From Spongilla lacustris (taxonomy: Eukaryota > Porifera > Demospongiae > Spongillida > Spongillidae): DNA of 64,000 nucleotides. Positions within the stretch are counted from its first letter, which is position 1. Each line of letters opens with the position of its first letter. The stretch covers positions 1,230,000-1,293,999 of the forward strand of contig OX442425.1 of assembly GCA_949361645.1 (NCBI GenBank), read 5' to 3'. The position numbers were made by a program, and so were the translations under genes. Shown one piece after another: positions 45,701-62,296 of the stretch. The notes beneath the pieces are model-generated. The model ran no database searches. It had not been told where the DNA came from and was given only the letters and a program-made list of their open reading frames with translations.

Positions 45701-47864
45701 CAAAAGAAAATTATTATTATTATTATTATTATTATATGCTGCTACCTACTGTACTTTACCTAACACGAACAGTTTACAGAGAACAGGATAGGATGGCTCA
45801 ATATAATAATTATTTATTTATTCTATAACAATACAGATAAACAAGCACATAACGTTACATTACCTACCACCTAGACTAAATAATATATCAGTAGCCTGCG
45901 TCTGAGATGGCCCTTGAAAGAAGAGCCCTCACATTTGCCCTAACAAGGGTCATGCTCAACCTCTGATATAGGGCTGTGACAGATGCAGACTTTGGGCAGT
46001 TCTGATGTATGGCCAAGCGAGAGGCTATAGCTGCAATATTGCCCACTTTGCTTCAGTGCCCCCAACACCCATAGGTCTCCACAGCTATTGGGATGCATAC
46101 CCAACCCAGTTCTGCACATTTGGAGTCATTGGCCTTATGCTTTCTCTCCTCTGCTGCAAAGGCTGTATACCCTGCTGTCACACTCACTTCAGGTAAATTA
46201 CTTGAGGTTAGCGGTGATGTGACAGTAAAGTATAAATAATAATAATTAAAACTCTACTGGACCTTTATGGCTTCATCGTCCCTGGCACATATGGTAATCT
46301 GGACCACTGATCATCTCAAACATCCTTTGATACTGATTATGTATTACATTTCACTGTTTAATATCACATTATAAACAGCTGAAAATGACATGAAACTAGT
46401 ACATCGTTATATATATATGGTATATTCACTGAATACCAGTGATTAGTTAACTTGTAATTGGTTGTTCCTGTACGTGTAGACAATGCATATGATTCAGCTA
46501 TGAGTATTATTATAACTGCATTGGGGTACACATGTACGTACCATGTACACAGCTAGCACTGAATATGTCTTGCACAAGAGGAAAAACCGCAGCAGTTGCC
46601 TAATATCACATTCCCACACGAATCCATCATGAAGTTTATCCTGTGTCCATCTTTCGTGCAAATGGTTCATTTATAAATTGTCCGGCAAAAGCATCATACT
46701 CCGAGGCTAAATTTCAAGTCCTAAAAATAAAAGCGCAAATACACCCTTTGTTGTTTCGTGATCAGTTGACAGACTTCTTAACTTAGTTACCTACACAGAT
46801 TTTATCAACAAAAAGTTGAGCAGTGATATGAAAACGTGTTAAAATGCCAGTGTGTTGCTAGTGAGCATCCATCATCAAACCCTAGACCACATCTCTAGAA
46901 GCCGCACACACACAGGCCGCTAGCAGATCTCAAGATTGCAAATGATAGCCTGGTTCTGAAAAAACTCAGCTCTACTGGCCACACGCTTAACCTTCAGCTC
47001 TTCATTTCACAAAGCCAGGGTGATTAGTGACATGTTTGGGAGGCTAAATATCACCCTGGTGAGAGCCATAGCAAGGGCCATACTGGCTAGGAATGTGGTC
47101 CCCTACTGAAAATCTTAGTTTACACATGTAGTGGTAACTTGATATGGTTCTGTAATATTTATATTTATATAATTATAATTAATATACAGGATATACAAAA
47201 ATTTTGTGCCTGACTGAATTAAATATAGTAACAGTTTTTTAATTTTATATTCATCATCTCAGCTCAGTTTTCACCGGGCTTAACCTCTATAGCCTAGTAC
47301 AGATGTTCCCCTGTAAACACTTAAATAGATTAAAAGGTGGACCCTATCCATCAGCACAACTACACTTCATATGACTATAATAAATAAGGTGGTCAGCCCA
47401 GCTCGAAGGAAAAAAAAAAAAAAAGACACAGCCTCATATGAGCTACAGGGAACATCAGAGGCAGGTGCTGTTGCGGCTTTGGCAGAGCGAAAAATACGAG
47501 ACCATAGCTCGAACACATCTATTCCGTCAGGTGTCTTTGGCCCTGATGCCTCTGCAATACTACGTCAGTACCTGATTTGGCTCGCCGAATCAAGATGTAA
47601 TGCAGCATCTGTGCTGGGGCGTGCCGGTTTAGATTTAGTGCGTATTATTTGTCATTCAGTACCGGTAGTAAAAAAAAAAGATTCTGAAGAATTAAAAAAA
47701 CAAGAATAACTCAATAAGCGTATTTTTATAAGCAGACTAAAGCGATTATTTGTCGAAGTGGGAATCTAGCGGGGCAGTCAAGTTGTCAAACCTGCATCAT
47801 GGGAGGACGAGAGGCGGGCCCAAACCCTTATTTTGCCAAACTCCTCGGGTGAAAAAACACCTTC

Positions 47865-47945
47865 TTTGCAGGATTCGAACTCGAGCCTCGCGATTCAGAA
47901 CCACTGGTTTTTAGCGTTGAGCCAAACGACTAGTTATGAATATAT
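47865..47945 (-). mobile_element. tRNA-derived SINE-like element (copy B)
   Basis: Same A-box/B-box arrangement as 44600-44685; it was duplicated with the segment rather than inserted independently. Confidence 0.58.
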
Positions 47946-48495
47946 TATGCTAAAACTACTTTTAACCAACACCAGGCCATTAATAAGGTTCCGTATTGGG
48001 TCTGGGACGAGACGACGTTTCTACATGTGTAGTACACCGGTAACATTAGTCTCGTACCCAGACCCTGATTCCCACAGCTGCGGATGGATTACATCACCGC
48101 TACGTGGAAAGAGGGTCTGGTGAACTGCTGTACTCAATTCTGTCCACGGTCACCAGAATGTTGGGGAACCAATCAGATTCGAGGTATGGAGTAATTGCAT
48201 ACCTTAATTATTATAGGGAGTTATTGGTAATAATGAGTTCCTTCGACAAACTTGAAGGGAACACAAACGCCTAGCCTAAATCACTATGAATGGGCATATT
48301 TTCCCAATGTGAGATATGCAAATTGTCGCAATGTGTGAGCCGCTACGTGTACTATCTTACACCATAAATATTATTATTATTGGAAACGAATCACGTGAGC
48401 CCATACACGGTTAATATTATTATAGTATTGACACGTAAATCAAAAACTTCTCTATTGAGAAAGTGATTGGTGGGATGTAGGATTGGTGTTGCAAA

Positions 48496-48684
48496 AAGCA
48501 AGGAAACAAGGTACAGTATGTTAAAGTGAGGTTTGGTAGGTTTACAGTAGTAGGATCCTACAAGGCTACAACTCACAGTCCTGAATTTGCAAACGAAGAG
48601 GCCTATTTGCAAATGTAGGACTGTTATAGTTGTAGGATCCTACTAAACCTCACTTTAACATACTGTACCTTGTTTCCTTGCTTA
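48496..48684. mobile_element. 190-bp palindromic MITE-like element
   Basis: agcaaggaaacaaggtacag at 48498 and its exact complement ending at 48684 bound a palindrome that includes tgttaaagtgaggtttggtag / ctaaacctcactttaaca and tgtaggatcctact. The loop is near 48590. Confidence 0.88.
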
Positions 48685-49244
48685 CATAGGTAAAAAGTTC
48701 GTTACTACTTCAAGCTCTTTATGATTGTCAGGTATAGATAGCCCATGATCCAAGATCTTGAAAAAGAGTGCTGAGTGCTATGATACGTTAGCCACTAAGC
48801 AGGGAAGAAGACAAAATAAGAACAAGTTAAGCTAAATGCAAGCTGTGGTTTCAGCAGAGAGCTAACATGTATCACCTCTTTGCAAGGGGCATGGGGGAAG
48901 AGGGGAAGTGGCACATGGAGGAGGGGATCAAGGGGAAGGGAGGGGGCAAATATGGTCTGGTAATGCAAGCTGTGGTTTCAGCAGAGAGATGGACAAATAA
49001 CTGCATCAAAGCTTAAAGCAGCAGCTCACATGTTCAACTAATCCATCAGTGTCATTAATTAAATCAATATGTTATCCTGATACTAGCATTGCAATTTAAA
49101 TGCAGAGCGACCTATTTGGGGTGGGAACATGAAAAGGAAGCTCAAGAGGTGTACGTTGTCAAGGCTACCAAGGGTCACATAGGTTATCATCTACATGTAG
49201 TGGATTGATGATTCATGTGGCATATCTGTACCTACATCATGGGT

Positions 49245-49462
49245 ACCAGTTCTTCATTACAGTCTAAATGATGTAATATAGGACTGGGAACCCATCCATA
49301 GTGTGGAATACCTTAATTATGCAATGTAGGACTGGGTACCCCCATATCTGTTGCGGTACCAGTTCTTCATTACAGTCTAAATGATGTAATATAGGACTGG
49401 GAACCCATCCATAGTGTGGAATACCTTAATTATGCAATGTAGGACTGGGTACCCCCATCATA
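49245..49462. repeat. Tandem pair of about 112-bp units
   Basis: Two nearly identical copies of a unit that starts gtaccagttcttcattacag and ends ggactgggtaccccc. Confidence 0.93.
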
Positions 49463-49602
49463 TATCTGTTGCTTTGTGAAGCTCTTGTGGGCAAGGTAGT
49501 TTCTGTTGTTATAATCTTCACAACCCATATGCACACCTGCCCACCCTTAGTCAATCCAAAATGTAATGTTAAAAGCACACAAATTTGTCTCTGTACAAAA
49601 GT

Positions 49603-54362
<4,760 letters not shown>

Positions 54363-54378
54363 CTAGCCATATGAACGT

Positions 54379-55645
54379 GAGGTTCAGTGTACCCAGTACT
54401 CTAACATGTGTGCCTTAACATGTGTGCCTTGAGGTCCAGTGTACCCAGTACTCTAACATGTGTGCCTTGAGGTTCAGTGTACCCAGTACTCTAACATGTG
54501 TGCCTTGAGGTCCAGTGTACCCAGTACTCTAACATGTGTGCCTTGAGGTCCAGTGTACCCAGTACTCTAACATGTGTGCCTTGAGGTCCAGTGTACCCAG
54601 TACTCTAACATGTGTGCCTTGAGGTCCAGTGTACCCAGTACTCTAACATGTGTGCCTTGAGGTCCAGTGTACCCAGTACTCTAACATGTGTGCCTTGAGG
54701 TCCAGTGTACCCAGTACTCTAACATGTGTGCCTTGAGGTCCAGTGTACCCAGTACTCTAACATGTGTGCCTTGAGGTCCAGTGTACCCAGTACTCTAACA
54801 TGTGTGCCTTGAGGTCCAGTGTACCCAGTACTCTAACATGTGTGCCTTGAGGTCCAGTGTACCCAGTACTCTAACATGTGTGCCTTGAGGTTCAGTGTAC
54901 CCAGTACTCTAGCCTTGAGGTCCAGTGTACCCAGTACTCTAACATGTGTGCCTTGAGGTCCAGTGTACCCAGTACTCTAACATGTGTGCCTTGAGGTCCA
55001 GTGTACCCAGCACCCTAACATGTGTGCCTTGAGTGTACCCAGTACTCTAACATGTGTGCCTTGAGGTCCAGTGTACCCAGTACTCTAACATGTGTGCCTT
55101 GAGGTTCAGTGTACCCAGTACTCTAACATGTGTGCCTTGGGGTTCAGTGTACCCAGTACTCTAACATGTGCCTTGAGGTCCAGTGTACCCAGTACTCTAA
55201 CATGTGTGCCTTGAGGTCCAGTGTACCCAGTACTCTAACATGTGTGCCTTGAGTGTACCCAGTACTCTAACATGTGTGCCTTGAGGTCCAGTGTACCCAG
55301 TACTCTAACATGTGTGCCTTGAGGTCCAGTGTACCCAGCACCCTAACATGTGTGCCTTGAGTGTACCCAGTACTCTAACATGTGTGCCTTGAGGTCCAGT
55401 GTACCCAGTACTCTAACATGTGTGCCTTGAGGTTCAGTGTACCCAGTACTCTAACATGTGTGCCTTGGGGTTCAGTGTACCCAGTACTCTAACATGTGCC
55501 TTGAGGTCCAGTGTACCCAGTACTCTAACATGTGTGCCTTGAGGTTCAGTGTACCCAGTACTCTAACATGTGTGCCTTGAGGTCCTGTGTACCCAGTACT
55601 CTAACATGTGTGCCTTGAGGTCCAGTGTACCCAGTACTCTAACAT
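54379..55645. repeat. 38-bp satellite array, about 33 units, with a higher-order repeat
   Basis: Units of gaggtccagtgtacccagta plus ctctaacatgtgtgcctt. Variant units (caccctaaca; ccttggggttc; a shortened ttgagtgtaccc; a deleted aacatgtgcc) recur in the same order 328 bp apart (for example 55011 and 55339; 55137 and 55465), which shows a block duplication inside the array. Confidence 0.96.
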
Positions 55646-58446
55646 ACGGTTTTTATCTCGAGTTCTTAGGAAGGAGAAAATGGCCGCTATTCCGTCTGGG
55701 GACGAGGAAAAACAGAATCCGTTTTGTTCTCTTGAACGACACGGTTTTGCGACATCAAACAAACACGAAATGGCTCTTTTTTGATTTCTTGTTCGATACC
55801 GACAACTAGCTAAGCCGTCCGATTGATAGGAGTCGCGTTAAAAGCGGATCCCGTTTTTTAATGATTTCATAATCGGGGTCAAATCCTATATGAGAGTTAA
55901 TTCTACATGTATGTATACTGAATGCAATGTAATGCAATGGCACAGTAGTTTGCGGCCATTCAAATCATAGACAGTAGCCTCGTTCCCCGAAATATTGAAA
56001 TGATCACGTAATGACCTAGCAACGAGCCTTGACAACCACCAACCTTTGAGACTGCTTGTTAACACGACACGTCCTGTTGCCATTTACAAGCCATACTAGG
56101 ACTGTACCACTATTGTTCTATTTATTGCCCTAATCACATGGCGCAGAGATGTTTCCAAGATGTGGTATGGCTCGCGAAAAGCGGCCTACTTTTGACGGAC
56201 ATCTCCACTTTGAAGCGCTTATTCTCCCTGTAGGACAAATTCTATGGCCAAACTAAAAGTGGAAAACCAAAGAAGACAGAAGGTACTTACAGCGTATGGT
56301 AAGGAACTAGTGTCACATTTTTTCTTGGCGGTGGTAGATACGTCTGTGCGTATGGCGTATACACGTACGCTTGTGGTTTTGTGCAATTAAAGGTTTTACT
56401 CGTGAGGTGGCTTCGCTTTCACATACTGTGCTGCATTGAGCATCATGATACAAGGCATGGTAGGACCTCTGCAAGTTATTAACACCTGGCGTGGTTGGAC
56501 TCAGCCCCTTGCTCTCTGAGAAGGCCAAACCCTGAACGGGTACGCCTTGCCCATGGAGTGGTATGAAATGCATTGTTAGTGGTACTAGTATTGAGATACC
56601 TGGGAATGATGCCCTAAGGTTGGCCATGATTAGTGATGTTCCATGCTTTAATTTGTTGATAGACTTCAAATTGTGATATGTGTACCTAGTGATGCATGTG
56701 TGTAGGGCACTTCTCTTGTGCTACAGTCACCATTAAAGTACACAATGTATTGATATTTGATGGCTAGTATGCATCAGGATAGGTCTATACTTGAAGATCC
56801 TTATGAGGTTGCCCTCCTGTAGCTTCCACTTCTCCCTCAATTTGTTTAATCATTTCTATGGTGATGGACTCTAATCAGCTACATATATAAGCAGCTCCTC
56901 CTTTGTTGCCAGTTCACCTTGACAAGTCTGTACAGAAAGCTAAAAAGCTGGATGTGCTGGTTGTGGCCATGGGTACAAACACCAGCTGCGGGTCACAGTT
57001 ATGACAGAAAGAGCCCAAAGATCTTCATGAATGAAGATTCCATGGGTCAAATGGAGCCAAGGTATCCATCCTACCAGTGTAAATGCACAATTGAGATACT
57101 GACCTGTGACTGCTTATGTGTCAAAGTGTGGCTCTGATATCCAATTTATTTCCATATTCCATCTAATGGCACTCCTGCATACACCTCCAGCAGCCATGAA
57201 AGACCTATGGTTAGAATGTTTAGATGTGATGGTTTCCAGTGTTCTTTCTGGAAAGCCTCCTTGCAACTAGCATTTAATCCTTATTTATTTCTGTTTAGCC
57301 ATGGGACAGGAGTGATGTGGTGGTACGACCCTTTAATGAGGGCAATTATTTTATGAGACCTTTTGCATGTGCCTGTGTATGCTTGTCACCTCTCTTGGGC
57401 TGATATCTGGGTAGGCTATATGTACATGTAAGCTTTCATCATGTGTCTTCCATTGATATACATTTGTGGAGTTGTAATATGGCGTAGCTCTCCTCATCAC
57501 CCGTTTGTATAAATTCACAACAATAGAGGGGTGGATCTTGGTAAAGGCAATGCTGAAGACGCTATTCACACGTTCAGAAAATTCTGTACACTTATATGAT
57601 GGCCTTTTTCTCTTTCCTGTAGCCACCAAAAGGCTTCCACACACTCTGCAGCGTTGCTGGACCTTATAGTTGTGCGGATCGATTCAACTACTGTGACCGG
57701 ATTGAATAACAAACTATGCCGATTATTCATAAAAAAACACATTCGTGATTTGTGTGCTGAAAGAAAAAATGTGACACTTTCTAAACCATGTGTTTGCCTA
57801 TTGTGATGCTTTTTCTCGATGATGCTACGTCCTGACTTTCTTGGGAATTTGCCTGGCGTCCGCCTCATAGGCTTGAACTTACCCCCTTCCCTACGGCAAT
57901 TGTGTAAAAGTAGGATGCGCATTTAAAGGAAACGCAACAAAGCGCTTGCGCATATGAGATATACTTACCTACGATGAACGTCAAGAACAAAGAACCATGT
58001 TTTGCACATATCTGATCTATATGAAGTATGGATATGGCTCGCTCAAAAAGTACCATTGATAATGAGGTGTGGATTATAGTTCCAAAACCATTTACGGTAT
58101 TGTTCTAATTGTAACCTAGTGTCCAGCCGCAAACTACTGTGATGGATATGGTTGTAATAATTTTTCTCATAACGTAAGGTAACATTAATAACTTAACTAT
58201 TAATCAGAACCGATTTGCAGTTTGGTACATATGCGCTATGCAGACCCTCCACAAAGCGCGAGGGTGTGGCTACGTCAGACTAGGCTCCAATTGTAGATTT
58301 TTATCTATCAGTTTGACAGTTGGCAATTTTTGATTGGTAGTCATTACTCATCATTGCAGTTATATAATCTATGGTTATTTATAACGGGCTGATATAAAAT
58401 CGTTATTTTTTATAATAGAAACTAGTAGGATTGCAATTCGGTTGAC
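55646..58446. other. Spacer with possible gene starts, mostly uncharacterised
   Basis: Apart from the two-exon candidate at 56244, I recognise no domain. A minus-strand ATG at 56083 (MATGRVVLTSSLK then a possible donor gttggtgg) lies 160 bp from the plus-strand ATG at 56244, a divergent arrangement like the two firm gene pairs here. Support is weak. Confidence 0.4.
56244..57010 (+). CDS. Candidate 5' exons of an unrecognised gene
   Basis: An ATG at 56244 opens a 55-nt exon (MAKLKVENQRRQKVLTAY, donor gtaagg after 56298). It joins in phase to an exon from 56913 (acceptor gttgccag) encoding VHLDKSVQKAKKLDVLVVAM. The joined peptide is basic and helical in character. After that the frame reaches a stop at about 57003 unless a donor near 56970 is used. 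No family recognised; it could be a short gene, the start of a longer one, or chance. Confidence 0.3.
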
Positions 58447-59124
58447 ATGAATTTTATACTGCACATGTTTTCCGTGGATGTGTTTCTTAACGCCTATTTC
58501 ATGACAAATGGTTCTTATCCATTCTTCAGTGTTTCTTCGCTGGTTACGGATCTTCGTGACGTAGGACCAGCAATCTTTGTTCCCATTGATAAATACTCGG
58601 TTCGTGTAACTGTTGGACCGCCGTATTATGGATTTCTGGACTTTGCTGGCGAGAGATATGATACGGGTCCTATAGACACTCAAGGATTCCAATTTGCTTT
58701 TACAAATGGTTCCGGCACAGCGGGAAATAGCGGTAAACAGCTAAAAGCCAACGTCATAATGACAGATGGAAACCAGAATGGCATTCAGTTCAGCTTGAAT
58801 AGCGGTAGACGTTGCATTCCTCAATATCCTGCTTCGTTCGGTTTGCTGGCTACTGTTACGTACAGCGATGGTAGTAAAGAGGTAAAGGTCGTGAGGCAAA
58901 GAGATATGCTATGTACGTGGTACTATTCTTTTGGCGCCAGCTGTTACGTGTGCGATGGACTATCTTATATGTATGATTCAGGGCAATACACCGTGACGGT
59001 GTATCCTAGCCGTGCACCTGGGAATGCTGTGACGGTGAATTCTGGTTACCAATCCTGTACGTTTCAAATGACTGTGACATCATCTGCGACTGTTGGATTA
59101 TCTAGCGATGTAGTATGCGTATAA
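58447..59124 (+). CDS. Intronless 225-aa protein of unknown function
   Basis: A single uninterrupted frame from ATG to TAA, unusual in this intron-rich window. The first 20 residues are hydrophobic (MNFILHMFSVDVFLNAYF) and could be a signal or anchor. The rest is rich in Gly, Ser, Thr, Tyr and Val with alternating patterns (SVRVTVGPPYYGFLDFAGE, QYTVTVYPSRAPGNAVTVNS) typical of a beta-sandwich. Six Cys (CIPQ, LCTWY, SCYVCDG, SCTF, VVCV) suggest disulphides in an exported protein. No family recognised. An intronless transferred or retroposed gene is possible, but base composition is not obviously different. Confidence 0.55.
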   Translation: MNFILHMFSVDVFLNAYFMTNGSYPFFSVSSLVTDLRDVGPAIFVPIDKYSVRVTVGPPYYGFLDFAGERYDTGPIDTQGFQFAFTNGSGTAGNSGKQLKANVIMTDGNQNGIQFSLNSGRRCIPQYPASFGLLATVTYSDGSKEVKVVRQRDMLCTWYYSFGASCYVCDGLSYMYDSGQYTVTVYPSRAPGNAVTVNSGYQSCTFQMTVTSSATVGLSSDVVCV

Positions 59125-59284
59125 TAAATCGCCGAGGACCATGATATATATACATTTGATGTGTACATACATTTGATGTGTACATGTACTGCAATCAGTG
59201 CAATGTTATCTTTGCAAGCAAGTTAAGTAGCCTAACTTATGTAACGCAGCGAAAAACAAGGCACCGTAAATTTGAGATAAAATC

Positions 59285-59560
59285 TATGGGTGTGGTCTTT
59301 GTAGAAATGTGAAGGGTTAATCAACTTAGCTGCAAAAGAGCCCTGTGGGTGTGGTCTTTGTAAGAGTAGTAAAAAGAGCCTTGTGGGTGTGGTCTTTGTA
59401 ATAGCACCAGGGGTTAAGGAACTTGCCAAGAAAGAGCCCTGTGGGTGTGGTCTTTGTATGAGTGTTAAGGGTTGATCAACTGAGCTGCAAAAAGAGCCTT
59501 GTGAGTGTGGTCTTTGCAATAGGGATTAAGCCGAGAAAAAGAGCCAGGTGGGTGTGGTGT
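59285..59560. repeat. 50-65 bp imperfect tandem repeat
   Basis: Five units share gccttgtgggtgtggtcttt plus gta and a gggttaa string. Confidence 0.85.
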
Positions 59561-60017
59561 ACTTTTAATGTCAGGGGTTAATAACAGTGGCCTATAGCTT
59601 AGGAGGTAGTGTGTACAGGAATGTGATTTATACCTCAGGTCAACATGTTTAGAAGTATCTCCCCGTAACCCAACACAGGTGTTAGCTTTAAAAAACGACT
59701 TGGTCATGCATGGTATGTGATACAACCCCAGCATGCATGTCTATTCATGTACACTCTACAGGGTTAACTGGCATTATTTATCATGTACTGCAATGTGGTG
59801 GTTGAAAGTGTTCAGTGAATGTTTCGGTTTGAATTTACTATACAAGTGTAGTCGTACGTTGAGAGTGTACAGGGTTAATGAAAATAATGTTCATATAGTT
59901 ACATGTAGGTCTTCCACTGAGACAGAATTTATGGTTTGTTAACTTTACAGCTACATGTAGTTGTGTGGTCATTGTGTACTTTTATCCATCAGCCCACACA
60001 CTTACATGCATGCACAT

Positions 60018-60061
<44 letters not shown>
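60018..60061. repeat. (CA)n microsatellite
   Basis: About 21 CA units. Confidence 0.93.
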
Positions 60062-60065
<4 letters not shown>

Positions 60066-61163
60066 TTTTTCCAGGGTGTAATGTTTAATATCATATTCAT
60101 ATTGTGCACCTATGTACACATGTGGTTGTTTATTTGTTTTACAGCTGCCCTTACTTGTACATTGCTTTTATCTGATTCAAGATATGGTTCTTCTCCCTGC
60201 CACCCCTCCTGTCTCCCTTCCACAAACATACCATGCACCCTTTTTCCCTACACACACCTGACCAACCTTCCTTTCCTTCCCCCCACACCGGCTTAAGGGA
60301 AGGGCTTTCCTATTGTTCACTGATGTACACATGTGGTATTGCAGCTGTACCTTTATCTGATGTAAGATGCAGTTCTTATTTGGCTACATATAGCATAAAT
60401 AAATATGAAGAGAAGCTTACTGTAATGGCCTGCTGGCACATTAGGTGTGCTAAACATGTCAGCAGATTGCCAATACATGTGTGTCCTCCATAATTACCTC
60501 CATGCAAAACCTTGATGGTCCTGACTACCTTAATAACTTTCCACCATCTGCATATTATGGTACGCCTGCAAAGTGAAACAATCAATTGACAATGTATATG
60601 TTGTATTATCCTCTCTCTCTCTCTTCTCCTTTCCCATTCAACAGATTATCCTAGTCCATCCAATATGCCAACATTTGAGAAATCACATGCAGCTGTCATT
60701 GGAAGCTATTTCATGACTGTGTGCATTGTGAAACTATCCTGATAGGTGTAGTTGGATCCTTACGCCTTCTTGTGATGTACATGTACCAATTCACTTTTAA
60801 CACACTTATTGTATTTGCCATGGTTATATTATTCAATATGAAAACTTTTAAAACGCACACTAACAAATTATATATAAGTGTGCAGCACTAGGCACATCTT
60901 TAGCAGGGGACATACAACAACTTTATGGAAAGGGGACCATGGCAACCAAGATCCATTTTTAAAAATTCATACAAGAATTCATTTGGTGAATGTTACCTTT
61001 AAGGGGAGGGGCATGTCTCAAAAATCTTTTATAAAAAACCATGGACAGTGCATGTCTCAATCTGGGACACAAGTTGAACAGTATCTGGTGTTTGGGCATA
61101 ATGGCAATGTAGCTATACAGCAACCTTCCCTACCACCCTACTTACTCACCCCTTTATAGGTAA

Positions 61164-61194
<31 letters not shown>
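61164..61194. repeat. Poly(G)31
   Basis: Uninterrupted G run in the spacer. Confidence 0.93.
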
Positions 61195-61195
<1 letters not shown>

Positions 61196-61578
61196 AAGTG
61201 GTGTGATGGTAGGTATGATGTGAGGTAGAGAGGGTGAAATGTGATGGTATGGAGATGTGGTATATGTGGTAGGGAGGAGAGTATTGTGGTAGGAGATATA
61301 AGGGAACGATGATGGTCCTAGGGTCTGATAGTAGAAGAGGAGGGATTGTGTGAAAGGTGTGATGGTATGAGATGGCCGGGGTACGATGATGATGAGGCCC
61401 GGATGTGGTACGTAGTAGGGGAGAGGTGTGTATGTGTGTGTGTGTGTGTGGGGGGGATGGAGGGAGGGGGGAATGCCAAATGACTTTTGTGCAACTATTA
61501 TAAAATTTATATCACCTGACTCCAACAAATGAAGTTTTTCCCCGACTCAGGGACATGGTCAACAGTATGTGATGATTG

Positions 61579-61817
61579 CAGGCCCATGCGCAGGATTTTG
61601 GAGAGGGGGGTTCGATTAACTACCAAATACGAGTGGGGGTGGGGGTGGGGGTGGGGGAATGTGGTCCCCCTTGTGCCTTGCGATAGGCTAAATACAAGCA
61701 GGTTTCAATCGAAATATTACATTCAATACATGTTAAAACTGTAGGCGTGGCTTAACTGAAGGGGAGGAGGCCGGGCCGGAAGGGGGGTTCGATCGAACCC
61801 CCCTGGGTATGGGCCTG
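61579..61817. mobile_element. MITE-like element with CAGGCCCAT inverted ends
   Basis: The left end caggcccatgcgcaggattt and right end ccctgggtatgggcctg are imperfect inverted repeats (CAGGCCCATRCSCAGG). GGGGGGTTCGA recurs inside both arms. The target duplication is unclear. Confidence 0.72.
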
Positions 61818-61899
61818 GTGTGACAATATAATATGCATGGGTCATACGTTGGGGGAGGGGGAGTTATCATGTGACATATTGTTGGAGTACACATTAATA

Positions 61900-62140
61900 G
61901 GGAGGTGTGTGATGGTAGGTGGGGTGTGAAGGTAGGAGGGGTGTGGTGTAGGGAGGGGTGTGATAGTAGGGAGGAGTGTGATGGTAGGGAGGGGTGTTGG
62001 TAGGGAGGGGTGTGGTGTAGGGAGGGGTGTGATGGTAGGAGGGGTGTGATGGTAGGGAGGGGTGTGAAGGTAGGTGGGGTGTGAAGGTAGGGAGGGGTGT
62101 GGTGTAGGGAGGGGTGTGATGGTAGGTGGGTGTATGCTAA
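61900..62140. repeat. GGGGTGTGRTGGTAG repeat
   Basis: About fourteen units of 15-18 bp (gggaggggtgtgatggta). Confidence 0.9.
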
Positions 62141-62296
62141 CATCCAGCTTTGTCACCTGATGTGGGCTGTTTACATATAATCTTCACAACAATGCAGTGA
62201 ATACACAGACCCAATACTCATACCTGCCCACACACACCTGCTCATCACTCCATATCAATGTTTTAAAAGCACACAAATTTGTTTCTGTACAAAAGT

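Larger units (their letters stand above)
45199..48375. repeat. Segmental duplication copy B
   Basis: Second copy of 42119-44975, with extra insertions, including a longer TG tract (45391-45469) and an ATT tract (45711-45734). Confidence 0.92.
59125..62296. other. Spacer between the intronless ORF and FCSK copy 2
   Basis: No exon recognised. It holds the 59.28-kb repeat, a CA tract, a poly(G) run, a MITE-like element and GGGGTGTGGT arrays listed separately. Confidence 0.6.

Noticed and set aside
58447..59124. Bacterial contamination as the source of the intronless ORF
   Set aside because: It sits in continuous sequence with animal repeats and genes, with no change in base composition that I can see by eye.
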